DNA of 64,000 bases from assembly GCF_029960785.1 (NCBI RefSeq), contig NZ_JASBQE010000052.1, positions 19,245-83,244 on the forward strand, read 5' to 3'. How positions within the stretch are numbered: the first letter of the stretch is position 1; each line of letters opens with the position of its first letter. Shown piece after piece: positions 8,361 to 17,191 of this stretch. The position numbers and the translations under genes were made by a program. The notes beneath the pieces are model-generated. The model had not been told where the DNA came from. It did not search any database and was given only the letters and a program-made list of their open reading frames with translations. Origin of the DNA: Polyangium sp. 15x6. GTDB taxonomy: Bacteria; Myxococcota_A; Polyangia; Polyangiales; Polyangiaceae.

Positions 8361-8780
8361 ATGGGAACGTCGAGCGACGGCTTCAGCTACGTGGGACCAC
8401 ACCCGATACGGTTCGAGCCCCCGGACATCGTCTTTTGCAGGCCCATCGGACGGATCTCGGCCGCCGACGTGCGCGGCGTGCTCGACTTCAACTCGACGAT
8501 CGCCAAGCAGATCGGGCGCGGCACGTTCTATCTGGGGGATTCCTCGCGGCTCACGGGCTACTCGATCGGCTCGTCGCTCCAGCTCTTCCAGTCGAGCCCG
8601 ATGGAGCACATCCGGGGCACGGCCATCTTCGGCGAGAACTTCCACCAGCGCATGCAGAACAGCGCGGTCCTGCGAGCCATCCGGCTGCTCGGGCACCCGA
8701 TGAACCGCCTGCCGATCGAGACGTTCCCCGACGAAGCCTCCGCGCGCGCCTGGATCGACGAGCTTCGCCGCAAAGGATAG
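8361..8780 (+). CDS. STAS/SpoIIAA-like hypothetical protein, copy 1 of a tandem pair
   Basis: A 139-residue soluble protein. The core pattern (IVFCRPIGRISAADVRGVL, then a central GTFYLGDSS strand and helix, then RAIRLLGHPMNRLPI) fits the small alpha/beta STAS-like proteins that are abundant and uncharacterised in Polyangiales. No catalytic residues can be named. The gene lies ten bases before a paralogue of identical length, both beginning with DGxxYxGPHPIRFEPPDIV. The start ATG is preceded by GGCGGAAGGATCTCGG. It is divergent from the AgmX-like gene. Confidence 0.75.
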   Translation: MGTSSDGFSYVGPHPIRFEPPDIVFCRPIGRISAADVRGVLDFNSTIAKQIGRGTFYLGDSSRLTGYSIGSSLQLFQSSPMEHIRGTAIFGENFHQRMQNSAVLRAIRLLGHPMNRLPIETFPDEASARAWIDELRRKG

Positions 8781-8790
8781 AGATCGAACG

Positions 8791-9210
8791 ATGGACACCC
8801 CTAGCGACGGTTGGGAGTACCTGGGTCCCCATCCCATCCGGTTCGAACCGCCGGACATCGTGATCTGCCGGCCCACCGGCCCCGTCACCGTCGAGGATAT
8901 GCGCGCGGGGATGGCGTATCTCGAGAAGACCTCGAAGCAGATCGGGCACGGCGTGTACTACCTGGCGGACCTCTCGAAGCTCACGCGGTACGCGCCCGAG
9001 ATGGTGGTGCAGAGCTTCAAGGAGTTCCCGGTGAGCGCCCTGCGCGGCTCGGTGATGTTCGGCGCGGACCTCTACCATCGCGCGGTCGTCGACATGGTCC
9101 TGCGCGCCATACGGCTGCTCAAGCTCGAGATAGGCCGCATCCCGCTCGCGTCGTTCCCCGACGAAGCCGCGGCGCGCGCCTGGGTCGAGGAGCTGCGCCG
9201 CAAGGGCTAG
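8791..9210 (+). CDS. STAS/SpoIIAA-like hypothetical protein, copy 2 of a tandem pair
   Basis: A 139-residue paralogue of the preceding gene, ten bases downstream and probably co-transcribed. The N-terminus (GPHPIRFEPPDIVICRPTGP) and C-terminus (FPDEAAARAWVEELRRKG) are almost the same as in copy 1, while the middle is diverged. This suggests an old duplication with selection on both ends. Its stop codon TAG shares the palindrome CTAG (9207-9210) with the stop of the convergent MshEN-REC-TPR gene. Function is unknown. Confidence 0.75.
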   Translation: MDTPSDGWEYLGPHPIRFEPPDIVICRPTGPVTVEDMRAGMAYLEKTSKQIGHGVYYLADLSKLTRYAPEMVVQSFKEFPVSALRGSVMFGADLYHRAVVDMVLRAIRLLKLEIGRIPLASFPDEAAARAWVEELRRKG

Positions 9211-10748
9211 AGCAGGCCGACGAGGATTTCCTTGATGGACTGGCGCGTCGGTTCGTCCGGCGCGACCCGCAGCGCGCGCTCCCAGATCTCGACCGCTTTG
9301 TTCCGGAAGCCAGCCTTCTGGTAGAGGACCGCAAGGTTCTTCAGGGCCGGGAAGTGGCGGTCGTTGATGCGCAGCGCCGTCTCGAGCTCGCTGATCGCGT
9401 CGTAGATCTGGCCACGCTTGCCGAGCAAGAGGCCGAGGTGGAAGTGCAGGCGGTACGCGAGCGGGTCGATCTTCGTGCCCTCGCGGAGATAGCCGATCGC
9501 CTCGTCGAAGTTGCCGGCCTGGTACGCCGCGATCCCCGCCGCGAGCTTCTTCTCCGCCTCCGCCGAGATCCGCTCCGGATCCGCCGGCACCGCCTTGCCC
9601 TGCGCCTGCTCGATCGCCCGCTCGAGCGCCTCGATGACGTCCGTCACGCGGAACGGTTTTTCGACGTACGCGTCGACCTTGTAGCTGGCCTTGAGGTCCT
9701 CCGCGAACCGCCAGCCCCGATACACCGCCGAGACGATCACGATCGGGATGTGCCCGTAGCGCTCGGAGCCCTTGAGCTGGCGCGCGATGTCGAAGCCGTG
9801 GAGCTCGCCCGGGAGCATGGCGTCGAGGACGATCGCGTCGGGCACGTCCTCCTTGAGGATGCGCAGCGCCGCCTCGCCGCGATCGGCTTCGAGGACGCGG
9901 TAGCCGCGCTGCTCGAGGACGAGGCGGAGGATGTTGCGGATCTCGACCTCGTCGTCGACGACGAGCACGGTGCGCTCGCCCGGCTGGCGCGGCGGGCGGA
10001 GCGCGCCCGGGCCCGCGATGACCGAGAGATCCCGCGGGGCCTTGCCGAAGTCGGCGTCGGAGACGTCGGCGTCCGCGGCCGCGCGTTGCATGGCGTCGTC
10101 GACGATCGCGCCGATCTGGTTGCGGGTCGTGACGCGCTTCGGCGGCGGGATCGCGGCCTGCGAGGCGTCGGCCGGCGAGGGCGCGACGACGCTGCCCTCG
10201 AAGGGCGTCTCGGTCGCGCCGCCTTGCGTGCGCGTGGGCAGCGGGACGCCGGCCTTGCGGCGGACCTCGGGCGGGCAGTTCGGCCCGACGTAGTGCGACT
10301 CGCCCCGCTCCTTCATCTCGTACGCGATCGGAATGATCTTGCGGAGCTGGGCTTCGAGCGCGACGTACGGGAAGACGCGTTTGCCGGTGGTGAACTCGAT
10401 CTCGTCGATGACCTTGCGGTTCGTCGGAGCCGCCATCGCGAGGTGGAGCTTGTCGTCCCGCACGAGCACCGGGAGCAGCTTGTGCTGGAGCGCGATCTGA
10501 CGCGGCACGATGGCGAGGTCGGTGAGCTTCAAGCAGATCTGCTTGAGGTCGACGCCCGGCACGCCGTTCTGCTCGCTGAGCGCCTTCAAGCCGGCGAGCT
10601 CGCTGATGGTGCCGGCCTCGGTCAACCGCGACGCGAGGGGGACGGCCGAGCCCTTGCCCGTTTCGAGCGCGCGTTCGAGCTGCTCTTCGGAGAGCGCGCG
10701 TTGCTGGACCAAGATCTTGCCGATCGGCTTTTTCGTAGGAATTTCCAC
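9207..10748 (-). CDS. MshEN (GspE N-terminal)-receiver-TPR signalling protein
   Basis: Domains in order: an MshEN/GspE-N domain (about 1-150, KKPIGKILVQQRALSEEQLE), which in some family members binds cyclic-di-GMP; a linker (150-245); a receiver domain (about 250-370) with DDE acidic pocket in VLVVDDEVEIRN, phospho-acceptor Asp in VLDAMLPG and Lys in VEKPFR; and TPR repeats (about 390-500). There is no ATPase domain, so this is not the secretion ATPase. The GTG start (SVEIPTKK) was chosen because homology begins there; the frame stays open to an alternative start at 10883. It is likely an adaptor linking a two-component signal, and perhaps c-di-GMP, to a motility or secretion machine. Confidence 0.8.
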   Translation of the reverse strand: MEIPTKKPIGKILVQQRALSEEQLERALETGKGSAVPLASRLTEAGTISELAGLKALSEQNGVPGVDLKQICLKLTDLAIVPRQIALQHKLLPVLVRDDKLHLAMAAPTNRKVIDEIEFTTGKRVFPYVALEAQLRKIIPIAYEMKERGESHYVGPNCPPEVRRKAGVPLPTRTQGGATETPFEGSVVAPSPADASQAAIPPPKRVTTRNQIGAIVDDAMQRAAADADVSDADFGKAPRDLSVIAGPGALRPPRQPGERTVLVVDDEVEIRNILRLVLEQRGYRVLEADRGEAALRILKEDVPDAIVLDAMLPGELHGFDIARQLKGSERYGHIPIVIVSAVYRGWRFAEDLKASYKVDAYVEKPFRVTDVIEALERAIEQAQGKAVPADPERISAEAEKKLAAGIAAYQAGNFDEAIGYLREGTKIDPLAYRLHFHLGLLLGKRGQIYDAISELETALRINDRHFPALKNLAVLYQKAGFRNKAVEIWERALRVAPDEPTRQSIKEILVGLL

Positions 10749-10918
10749 GCTGTCCCGCGCCTCTGTCTCCACCGTATCCGAGGGGGAAATTCCGGGCAAG
10801 ATGCGCACGGGCGCGCCGAGGCCGAGCAGGAGGGTGCCGCGCCGAGCCCCACGATGTCCGCGTTTCCAGGCCCTCATGCCCAAAAAGCGCTGGTACGGCG
10901 CTCGCTCGGATACGAGGG

Positions 10919-11905
10919 GTGCGACTCGACGCGTGGCTCAAGCGGTATTTTCCGGTTGTCGTGGGCCTGCTCCTCCTCGCATCGGCCTATTTCCAGGCGA
11001 AGGGGCTCGGCTACCTCGTAGGCGCGGCGATGCTCGACGACGCGCCGGTGACGAAGCGGCCAGGGCCGAAGATCGCCGCGCACCATGAGGAAGAGGCCGC
11101 CCGACCGAGCGGGAACGTGATCCTCGAGCGCAATCCGTTCGATTCGATGACGGGCCCGCTCGTGCCGCAAGAGCCGCTCGGGCCTCCGCCGACGCATCCG
11201 CTCGACGATCCGCCGTGCGAGGTCGGCATGGTGACGCTGATCGTGTGGTCGGAGGAGGACCCCGCGTGGTCGTTCGCGGCGATCGCAGGGCCGGAAGGCG
11301 TGCATCTGCACCGACAGGGCGATCAGCTCGGCAGCTTCCAGGTGGCGCACATCGGGCCGGATCGGATCTGGCTGACGCGCGAAGGGCGGTTCTGCCAGAT
11401 CGAGGTGCACGACACGGAGCGGCGCAAGGCGATGCAGGGGATGCAGCCGCCGATGAACGATCCGCCGAGGATGACGCCGCCGATGAACGGGAACGGGCCG
11501 CAAACAGCGCCGTCCGCGACGCCGGGGAAGAGGCCGAAAGGGCAGCTACCGCCACACATCGCGGAGCGGATCCGGCAAACGGGGCCGAACCAGTACGACA
11601 TCGACCGGACGGTGGTGGACGAGATCCTGACGAACCAGGCGGAGTACCTGCAGAAGGTGCGCGTGGTGCCGGCGCGGCAGGGGGATCAGACGACGGGGAT
11701 GAAGATCATGGGCGTGCGCAAAGGCACGGCGCTCGACGCGATCGGGCTGAAGCACGGCGATCAGCTGCAGCGCATCAACGGGTTCGAGATGACGAACCCG
11801 CAGAGCGCGCTCGAGGCCTACGCGCGGCTGATGTCGGCGAACCAGATCCGCGTGGACGTGGTCCGAAACGGTCAGCCGACGACGCTGGAGCTGAACATCA
11901 AGTAG
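10919..11905 (+). CDS. gspC: GspC-like type II secretion inner-membrane protein with PDZ domain
   Basis: A 328-residue protein with an N-terminal membrane helix (about 11-31), a periplasmic homology region (NPFDSMTGPL to RFCQIEVHD, about 75-160), a Met/Pro-rich linker, and a C-terminal PDZ-like domain (about 240-328: GMKIMGVRKGTALDAIGLKHGDQLQRING, split here as the family's 'GxxxGD' core). GspC links the outer-membrane secretin to the inner-membrane platform. The start is GTG. No other gsp gene lies next to it, unlike most species, where gspC heads the operon. Its end overlaps the convergent tgt gene by eight bases. Confidence 0.85.
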   Translation: MRLDAWLKRYFPVVVGLLLLASAYFQAKGLGYLVGAAMLDDAPVTKRPGPKIAAHHEEEAARPSGNVILERNPFDSMTGPLVPQEPLGPPPTHPLDDPPCEVGMVTLIVWSEEDPAWSFAAIAGPEGVHLHRQGDQLGSFQVAHIGPDRIWLTREGRFCQIEVHDTERRKAMQGMQPPMNDPPRMTPPMNGNGPQTAPSATPGKRPKGQLPPHIAERIRQTGPNQYDIDRTVVDEILTNQAEYLQKVRVVPARQGDQTTGMKIMGVRKGTALDAIGLKHGDQLQRINGFEMTNPQSALEAYARLMSANQIRVDVVRNGQPTTLELNIK

Positions 11906-13055
11906 CGGCGCGCGCGGCCGTGTCCTCGGCCGCGCCCGCTTCCAGCCCCGCGAGCCACTCCTTCGCGAACGCGTCGTACCGGCCCGCGAGGATCGCCTCG
12001 CGCGCCTCGCGCACGAGCGTGCCGTAGAGGTGCAGGTTGTGCGCAGTGATGAGCCGCAAGACGAGGATCTCGCCCGCGAGGAAGAGGTGCCGGAGGTAGG
12101 CGCGCGAGTAGCCCGCGGCGCAGGTCGGGCAGGCGCAGGTAGGATCGAGCGGCGATGGGTCGGTGCGGTAACGGGCCTGCTTGATGACGACCTTTCCAGT
12201 GCGCGTGAGGGCCTGGCCGTTGCGCGCGTTGCGGGTCGGCAAGACGCAGTCGAACATGTCGACGCCCGCGCCGATGGCCCGTACGAGATCGTAAGGGGTG
12301 CCGACGCCCATGAGGTAATGCGGTCGCTCGGGATCGAGCGTGGGCCCAACCTCCATGAGGACCTCGTGCATGCGGGCGATCGGCTCGCCAACGGAAAAAC
12401 CGCCGAGCGCGAGGCCGTCGAAGGGCATGGCCGCGAGCTCCTCGGCGTGCGCGCGCCGGAGGGCCGGATCGGTGCCGCCCTGCACGATGCCGAAGACGGC
12501 TTGATCCGGCCGCTTGGCCGCGAGGCAACGCTTGGCCCAGCGCGTGGTGCGCGCGCACGCGGCCTCGAACTCGGCGCGCGAGGCGTCGCTGGGCGGGCAG
12601 ATGTCGAGCTGCATGGCGATGTCAGCGCCGATCTTGCCCTGCACCTGCATCGCCACCTCGGGCGTGAGGACCTTCTTCGAGCCGTCGAGGTGCGAGCGGA
12701 AGACGAACCCGTCCTCGCTCGTCTGCCGTCGCTCGGCGAGGGAGAAGGCCTGAAAGCCGCCCGAGTCCGTGAGCATGGCGTGCGGCCACTTCGTGAAGCC
12801 GTGCAGGCCCCCGAGCTCGGCGACGATGTCGGGGCCGGGCCGGAGCCAGAGGTGGTAGGTGTTGCCGAGGACGATGCGCGCGCCCGTGGCCGCGACCTCC
12901 TCCGGGCTCATGGTCTTCACGCTGCCCTGCGTGCCGACGGGCATGAACGTCGGCGTGGGGACGTCGCCGTGCGGCGTCGTCAGGATGCCCGCGCGCGCCG
13001 CGCCGCTCGTGGCGAGGGTGCGGAAGGCATATCCGGGCGTGCTCGGGCCGCTCAT
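11898..13055 (-). CDS. tgt: Tgt, tRNA-guanine(34) transglycosylase
   Basis: The 385-residue protein has the length and motifs of bacterial Tgt. The catalytic Asp pair is seen in LTDSGGFQAFSL and in DMFDCVLPTRNARNG. The zinc site is CACPTCAAGYSRAYLRHLF (three Cys plus a His further on). It exchanges guanine-34 for preQ1 in Asp/Asn/His/Tyr tRNAs. The ATG overlaps the queA stop by four bases, and the pair therefore encodes two successive steps of queuosine synthesis. Confidence 0.97.
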   Translation of the reverse strand: MSGPSTPGYAFRTLATSGAARAGILTTPHGDVPTPTFMPVGTQGSVKTMSPEEVAATGARIVLGNTYHLWLRPGPDIVAELGGLHGFTKWPHAMLTDSGGFQAFSLAERRQTSEDGFVFRSHLDGSKKVLTPEVAMQVQGKIGADIAMQLDICPPSDASRAEFEAACARTTRWAKRCLAAKRPDQAVFGIVQGGTDPALRRAHAEELAAMPFDGLALGGFSVGEPIARMHEVLMEVGPTLDPERPHYLMGVGTPYDLVRAIGAGVDMFDCVLPTRNARNGQALTRTGKVVIKQARYRTDPSPLDPTCACPTCAAGYSRAYLRHLFLAGEILVLRLITAHNLHLYGTLVREAREAILAGRYDAFAKEWLAGLEAGAAEDTAARAAT

Positions 13056-14143
13056 CGTCGTCTCCTCAGAAGCATCGCGTCGCCGTACGAGTAAAACCGG
13101 TACCTCTCCTCGATCGCGACGCGGTAACTCTCGAGGATACGCGGCAGGCCCGCGAAGGCAGAGACGAGCGCGAGGAGCGTCGACTCCGGCAGGTGAAAAT
13201 TCGTCAGCAGCCGATCGACCACGCGAAAGCGATAGCCCGGCTGGATCAAGAGGCGCGTCTCGCCTTCCCGCGCGACGACGTGGCCCTCGCGCTCGGGGTC
13301 CGCGGCGCTCTCCAGGGCGCGCACACTGGTCGTCCCGATCGCCACGATCTCCCGTCCTTTCAGGCGCGCGCGCGCCACGGCGTCGGCCGTCTCGGGCGGC
13401 ACGCGGTAGGCCTCGGCGTGCATCGGGTGATCATCGAGATCCGACACTGTCACCGGCTGGAACGTGCCAAGACCGACGTGGAGCGTCACACGCGCGAGCT
13501 CCATCCCACGCGCGGAAAGGCGCTCGATCAGAGGCTCGGTCAGGTGCAGGCCCGCGGTCGGCGCGGCGACGGCGCCGGGCTCGCGGGCGTAGACGGTCTG
13601 GTAGCGCGCGCGGTCCGCGGCGTCGTCGTCGCGACGGATGTAGGGCGGGAGCGGGACGTGGCCTGCGGCCTCGACGGCATCAGGGACGGAGCGGCCCTCG
13701 GGCGAGAAAAGGACGACGTCGAAGAGGCCTTCGGGGTCCTTGCCTTCGATACGCGCGACGAGCGAGGCGGGGCCGTCGATCGTGATCTCGGTGCCTTCGC
13801 GGAGGGGTTTGGAGGAGCGACCGAGGGCGCGCCATCGCTCAGCAGGAAGGCGCTCGCCGCTGCGATCGACGTGCGTCTCGGCGACCTTGCGAACGAGGAA
13901 GATCTCGACCTTGCCGCCGCTCGTGGCCTTGCGGCCGAGGAGGCGCGCGGGCAGGACGCGGGTGTCGTTGACGACGACGAGCGCGCCTTCGGGCAAGCGG
14001 TCGGGTAGGTCGCGGATGAGGGCGTGTTCGAGGTGGCCGGGCTCGTCGTCGACGACGAGCAGGCGCGCGCTTTCACGATCCGGGGACGGATGCGCGGCGA
14101 TGAGCTCGGGCGGGAGTTCGTACGTGAGGAGGTCGCGGCGCAC
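13052..14143 (-). CDS. queA: QueA, S-adenosylmethionine:tRNA ribosyltransferase-isomerase
   Basis: The 363-residue protein carries the family signatures: the N-terminal TYELPPELIAAHP, then VVNDTRVLPARLLG, and ATGLHLTEPLIE-like AAPTAGLHLTEPLIERL. LIQPGYRFRVVDRLLTNFHL is also diagnostic. It transfers and isomerises the ribosyl group of SAM onto preQ1-modified tRNA to give epoxyqueuosine. It is the upstream partner of tgt, joined by a four-base overlap. Confidence 0.97.
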   Translation of the reverse strand: MRRDLLTYELPPELIAAHPSPDRESARLLVVDDEPGHLEHALIRDLPDRLPEGALVVVNDTRVLPARLLGRKATSGGKVEIFLVRKVAETHVDRSGERLPAERWRALGRSSKPLREGTEITIDGPASLVARIEGKDPEGLFDVVLFSPEGRSVPDAVEAAGHVPLPPYIRRDDDAADRARYQTVYAREPGAVAAPTAGLHLTEPLIERLSARGMELARVTLHVGLGTFQPVTVSDLDDHPMHAEAYRVPPETADAVARARLKGREIVAIGTTSVRALESAADPEREGHVVAREGETRLLIQPGYRFRVVDRLLTNFHLPESTLLALVSAFAGLPRILESYRVAIEERYRFYSYGDAMLLRRRR

Positions 14144-14152
14144 GCGCGGCTG

Positions 14153-14530
14153 TTAGCACGCGACTTGCGCAGGCGCCGGAGTCTTGGCTTGCAGGAGACG
14201 GCTGAGCTCGGAGAGGGCGTAGGGCTTGGGGATGAAGCCGGCCGCGCCGCAGTCGGCGCGCTCCATCTGCCGCGAGGAGAGGTGGTAGGCGCTCGCGAGG
14301 TAGACGCGCACGTTCGGGAACATGCGGCGAATCTGACGCACGAGGTCCAGACCACTCATGCCTGGAAGCATCAGGTCGACCATCGCGACGTCGACGGTCT
14401 TGTCGGCGAGCAAGCGCAGCGCCTCTTCACCGGAGGCCGCGCCGAGGACCTCGAACCCCTCCAGCCGAAGGCCAATGGAGAGCGTCTTGCGCTGATTCTC
14501 CTCGTCGTCGACGATCAACACGCGCGGCAT
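14153..14530 (-). CDS. Single-domain response regulator (receiver only)
   Basis: A 125-residue receiver domain with nothing else attached. It has the acidic pocket in VLIVDDEENQRK, the phospho-acceptor Asp in MVDLMLPGMSG (about residue 52), the Thr/Ser position in LASAYH and the Lys in IPKPYALSE. The ATG was chosen because homology begins there and an AAGGGG sequence sits nine bases upstream; an open frame to 14662 is probably not translated. No histidine kinase is adjacent. The sigma54 activator upstream on the same strand may be functionally linked. Confidence 0.85.
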   Translation of the reverse strand: MPRVLIVDDEENQRKTLSIGLRLEGFEVLGAASGEEALRLLADKTVDVAMVDLMLPGMSGLDLVRQIRRMFPNVRVYLASAYHLSSRQMERADCGAAGFIPKPYALSELSRLLQAKTPAPAQVAC

Positions 14531-14688
14531 GGGAAGGACCCCTTCGGAGACGACGCCGACACGAAAGCGCTCGGGTTCGTCTTTGCCGTTTTTCGAAGCA
14601 ACGCGCGTTCCATCGGTGGATCCCGCGAAAAACCTGCGGTCTTCGACGCCGCAACGCATCATCCGGGGCAGACGCTTTTCGCCTCGAA

Positions 14689-14738
14689 CATTGCATGTCG
14701 GAAAGGTGCTCTGCGGAGGACCTTTCAGATTTGCAATG
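14689..14738. repeat. 50-bp symmetric interrupted palindrome between two regulator genes
   Basis: CATTGCA (14689-14695) pairs with TGCAATG (14732-14738), and GAAAGGT (14701-14707) pairs with ACCTTTC (14720-14726). The two stems are separated by symmetric 5-nt internal loops, and the apical loop has 12 nt. It follows the sigma54-activator gene and precedes the receiver gene on the minus strand. It could be a terminator-like structure without a T-run, or a dimer-binding operator. Confidence 0.55.
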
Positions 14739-14770
14739 TCCGAGGGCGGAATCCGGGGGTTGGGCGGGGT

Positions 14771-16129
14771 TCAGAGGGGAGGATACGTGATCGCCAGGCG
14801 TGTCATCTTGCGCCAGAGCGTGGTGGCGCTGATGCCGAGCACCTCGGCGGCGCGCTCGCGGCTGCCGTCACACTCGCGCAGCGCCGCCTCGATGGCCTGA
14901 CGTTCGGCGGAGTCGACGACGTCGGCGAGGGCGCGGCCGCCGCTCGTCGGGGCCGTCTTCTGCGAGGGGCCGGGCGCGAGGCCGAGCTCGTCGATCGTGA
15001 TCATGCCGCCGCCCGAGAGCGCGACGGCCTGCTCGACGAGGTTCTCGAGCTCGCGGATGTTGCCCGGGAACTCGTAGTTCGAGACCGCTTCGAGCACGCC
15101 GTCGCCGACGCGCGCCTTCGCGCTCATCTTGCGGTTGTACTTGTCGAGGAAAAACTCGAAGAGGACCGGGATGTCCTCGCGACGCTCGCGCAAGGGCGGC
15201 AGGATGAAGCGCGCCACGTTGAGGCGGTAGTAGAGGTCCTGCCGGAAGCGGCGCTCGGCGACGGAGGTCAAGAGGTCCTGGTTCGTCGCGGCGATGATGC
15301 GCACGTCGACGCGGATCGGCTTGTTCTCGCCGACGCGGCGGATCTCGTTCTCCTGGATCGCGCGGAGCAGCTTCGCCTGGAAGGTCAGCGGCGTCTCGGC
15401 GATCTCGTCGAAGAAGAACGTGCCGCCGTCGGCCTCCTCGAAGAGGCCCTTGCGCGCCGAGACCGCGCCCGTGAAGGAGCCACGCGCGTGTCCGAAGAGC
15501 TCGCTCTCGAGGAGCGTCTCGCTGATGGCCGCGCAGTTGACCGGGACGAAGGGGCGATCGGCGCGCTTCGAGTTCGCGTGGATCGCCTTGGCCACGAGCT
15601 CCTTGCCCGTGCCGCTCTCGCCCGTGATGAGCACCGTCGCGTCCGTCGGCGCGACGCGCACGATGCGCGCGAGCACCTCGCGGATCGCGTGCGAGCGGCC
15701 GATGATGTTCTCGAACTTGTAGCGCTCGCGGAACTCGGTCGCGAAGAGCGAGACCTGGCCCGTGAGCCTGCGGTTCGCGATCGCGCGCTCGACCTTCACG
15801 AGCAGCTCCTGCTCCGTGAAGGGCTTCTGGATGTAGTCGAAGGCGCCGAGGCGCATGGCCTCGACGGCGCTCTCGATCGTGCCGTACGCGGTCATCACGA
15901 TGACCTCGGTCATCGCGTGCGTCTCCTTGACCGAGCGCAGGACGCCGATGCCGTCGTTGCCGCCCATGCGCAGGTCGGTGAGCACGAGGTCGTATGCGCC
16001 CTTCGAGCCCCGATCCGCGCCTTCTTTTCCGTCGCTCGCCTCGTCGACTTCGTAGCCCGCGCTTCGCAACATCATCGCGAGCGTCGTGCGCATGTTGCGC
16101 TGATCATCGACGACGAGAATCTTCGCCAT
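14771..16129 (-). CDS. NtrC-family sigma54-dependent response regulator
   Basis: The 452-residue protein has three domains: a receiver (about 1-120, DDQRNMRTT pocket, phospho-Asp in LVLTDLRMGG, Lys in IQKPFTE); a sigma54-interaction AAA+ ATPase (about 145-380, Walker A GESGTGKE, the sigma54-contact loop as GSFTGA instead of the usual GAFTGA, Walker B GGTFFFDEI); and a Fis-type helix-turn-helix (ERAAEVLGISATTLWRKM). The ATG (MAKILVVDD) was chosen where homology begins. GSFTGA variants are known in several working activators. No kinase is adjacent, so the signal is unknown. Confidence 0.93.
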   Translation of the reverse strand: MAKILVVDDQRNMRTTLAMMLRSAGYEVDEASDGKEGADRGSKGAYDLVLTDLRMGGNDGIGVLRSVKETHAMTEVIVMTAYGTIESAVEAMRLGAFDYIQKPFTEQELLVKVERAIANRRLTGQVSLFATEFRERYKFENIIGRSHAIREVLARIVRVAPTDATVLITGESGTGKELVAKAIHANSKRADRPFVPVNCAAISETLLESELFGHARGSFTGAVSARKGLFEEADGGTFFFDEIAETPLTFQAKLLRAIQENEIRRVGENKPIRVDVRIIAATNQDLLTSVAERRFRQDLYYRLNVARFILPPLRERREDIPVLFEFFLDKYNRKMSAKARVGDGVLEAVSNYEFPGNIRELENLVEQAVALSGGGMITIDELGLAPGPSQKTAPTSGGRALADVVDSAERQAIEAALRECDGSRERAAEVLGISATTLWRKMTRLAITYPPL

Positions 16130-16238
16130 GGAATCCCCCGGCCTCCATCTGGGGGCCTGTGCACGTGAGAGCATGTCGCGCGGACAGCCAGACGCCTGGT
16201 GCCGCGCGACCCTATCATCGCCACGATTGGCCCGATCG

Positions 16239-16718
16239 TCAGCTCTTGCAGTGCGAGAGCTTCTGCGAAAGGTAAAGCGGTTCGCCCAGCTTCTGAAGCA
16301 AATCGAGCTGGGTTTCGAGCCAGTCGATGTGCTCTTCCTCGCCGGCCAGGATGCCACGGAGCAAGTGTTCGCTCTGGTGGTCACCCTTCTCACGACAGAG
16401 AGCGATCGAGCTGTTCAATCGCGTGACGGCCGCGTACTCGAGCTCGAGGTCGCTCTTGAACTGCTCGGGCACGTTCTGGCCCACGTTCAGTTTGTCGAGG
16501 CGCTGCAGGTTCGGCAGGCCTTCGAGGAAGAGGATGCGCTGCATGATCGCCTCGGCATGGCGCATCTCGTCGATCGACTCGTGGCGGCTGCGCTCGGCAA
16601 GCTCCAGATATCCCCAGTTCTCGCACATCTTGGCGTGCATGAAATACTGGTTGATCGCCACGAGTTCGGCGGCGAGCACCTCGTTCAGCGCGTGGATGAC
16701 GTCTCTGTCGCCCTTCAT
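16239..16718 (-). CDS. bfr: Bacterioferritin
   Basis: The 159-residue protein is a normal-length bacterioferritin. The ferroxidase ligands are in place: Glu18 in AAELVAINQYF, Glu51 and His54 in DEMRHAEAIMQR, Glu94 in LELEYAAVTR and Glu127/His130 in GEEEHIDW. The haem-ligand Met52 is also present (DEMRH). It stores iron as a 24-subunit shell with haem between subunit pairs. The gene for its electron donor, Bfd, lies 204 bases upstream on the same strand, so iron release can be locally coordinated. The gap between them shows no clear terminator. Confidence 0.96.
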   Translation of the reverse strand: MKGDRDVIHALNEVLAAELVAINQYFMHAKMCENWGYLELAERSRHESIDEMRHAEAIMQRILFLEGLPNLQRLDKLNVGQNVPEQFKSDLELEYAAVTRLNSSIALCREKGDHQSEHLLRGILAGEEEHIDWLETQLDLLQKLGEPLYLSQKLSHCKS

Positions 16719-16922
16719 GGAAGACCTCTAGCCTGCAAGGGTTACGGCCCCGGCGATACGGTGGCCGCGATGTCCGCCTAGCACGCTATCGGATAAATGG
16801 GCAGGTGCGGGAAGGGCTCTCGAAACAAAACAGCACCGTCACGCGACAAACGCTGCCGCGCGCACGTAACGCTGGAGATGTCGAAAACCGTTATCGAGAA
16901 CCGAACGAGCCGAGCCGAACCA

Positions 16923-17168
16923 TCAGGCCGCCGACGAGGCGGATCGAAGCACACGCAGCCGACGAACCCCGCAAGTCGGGGCGGAATCGGCACATTCCGT
17001 CGAGACCGGTCCATCCCCCTCGACGAGGGACTTCACGGTCGCCCGACACGAGCCGCATCGCGTGCCAGCCCGCGTCTTTTCCATGACCTCATGGGCCGTC
17101 GAGGCACCAGCGCCCACGAGGTCCAAGATGTCTTGCTCCGAAACCGCCTCACAGATGCAGACGTACAT
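16923..17168 (-). CDS. bfd: Bfd, bacterioferritin-associated [2Fe-2S] ferredoxin
   Basis: An 81-residue protein with the Bfd/BFD-like cluster pattern: CxC (MYVCICEAVSE, Cys4 and Cys6) and, 31 residues on, CGSC in GTRCGSCRATVK. Bfd delivers electrons that reduce and release iron from bacterioferritin. The last ~25 residues are Ser/Ala/Arg-rich and not part of the known fold. GGAAG upstream of the ATG can serve as ribosome binding site. Its promoter carries a Fur-like palindrome (described separately), which agrees with iron-starvation induction of bfd in other bacteria. Confidence 0.93.
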   Translation of the reverse strand: MYVCICEAVSEQDILDLVGAGASTAHEVMEKTRAGTRCGSCRATVKSLVEGDGPVSTECADSAPTCGVRRLRVLRSASSAA

Positions 17169-17191
17169 AGGTGCTTCCGACCGTCCGGCGT

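Noticed and set aside
10919..11905. Type II secretion operon
   Set aside because: Only gspC is present; flanking genes are tgt/queA and a signalling protein.
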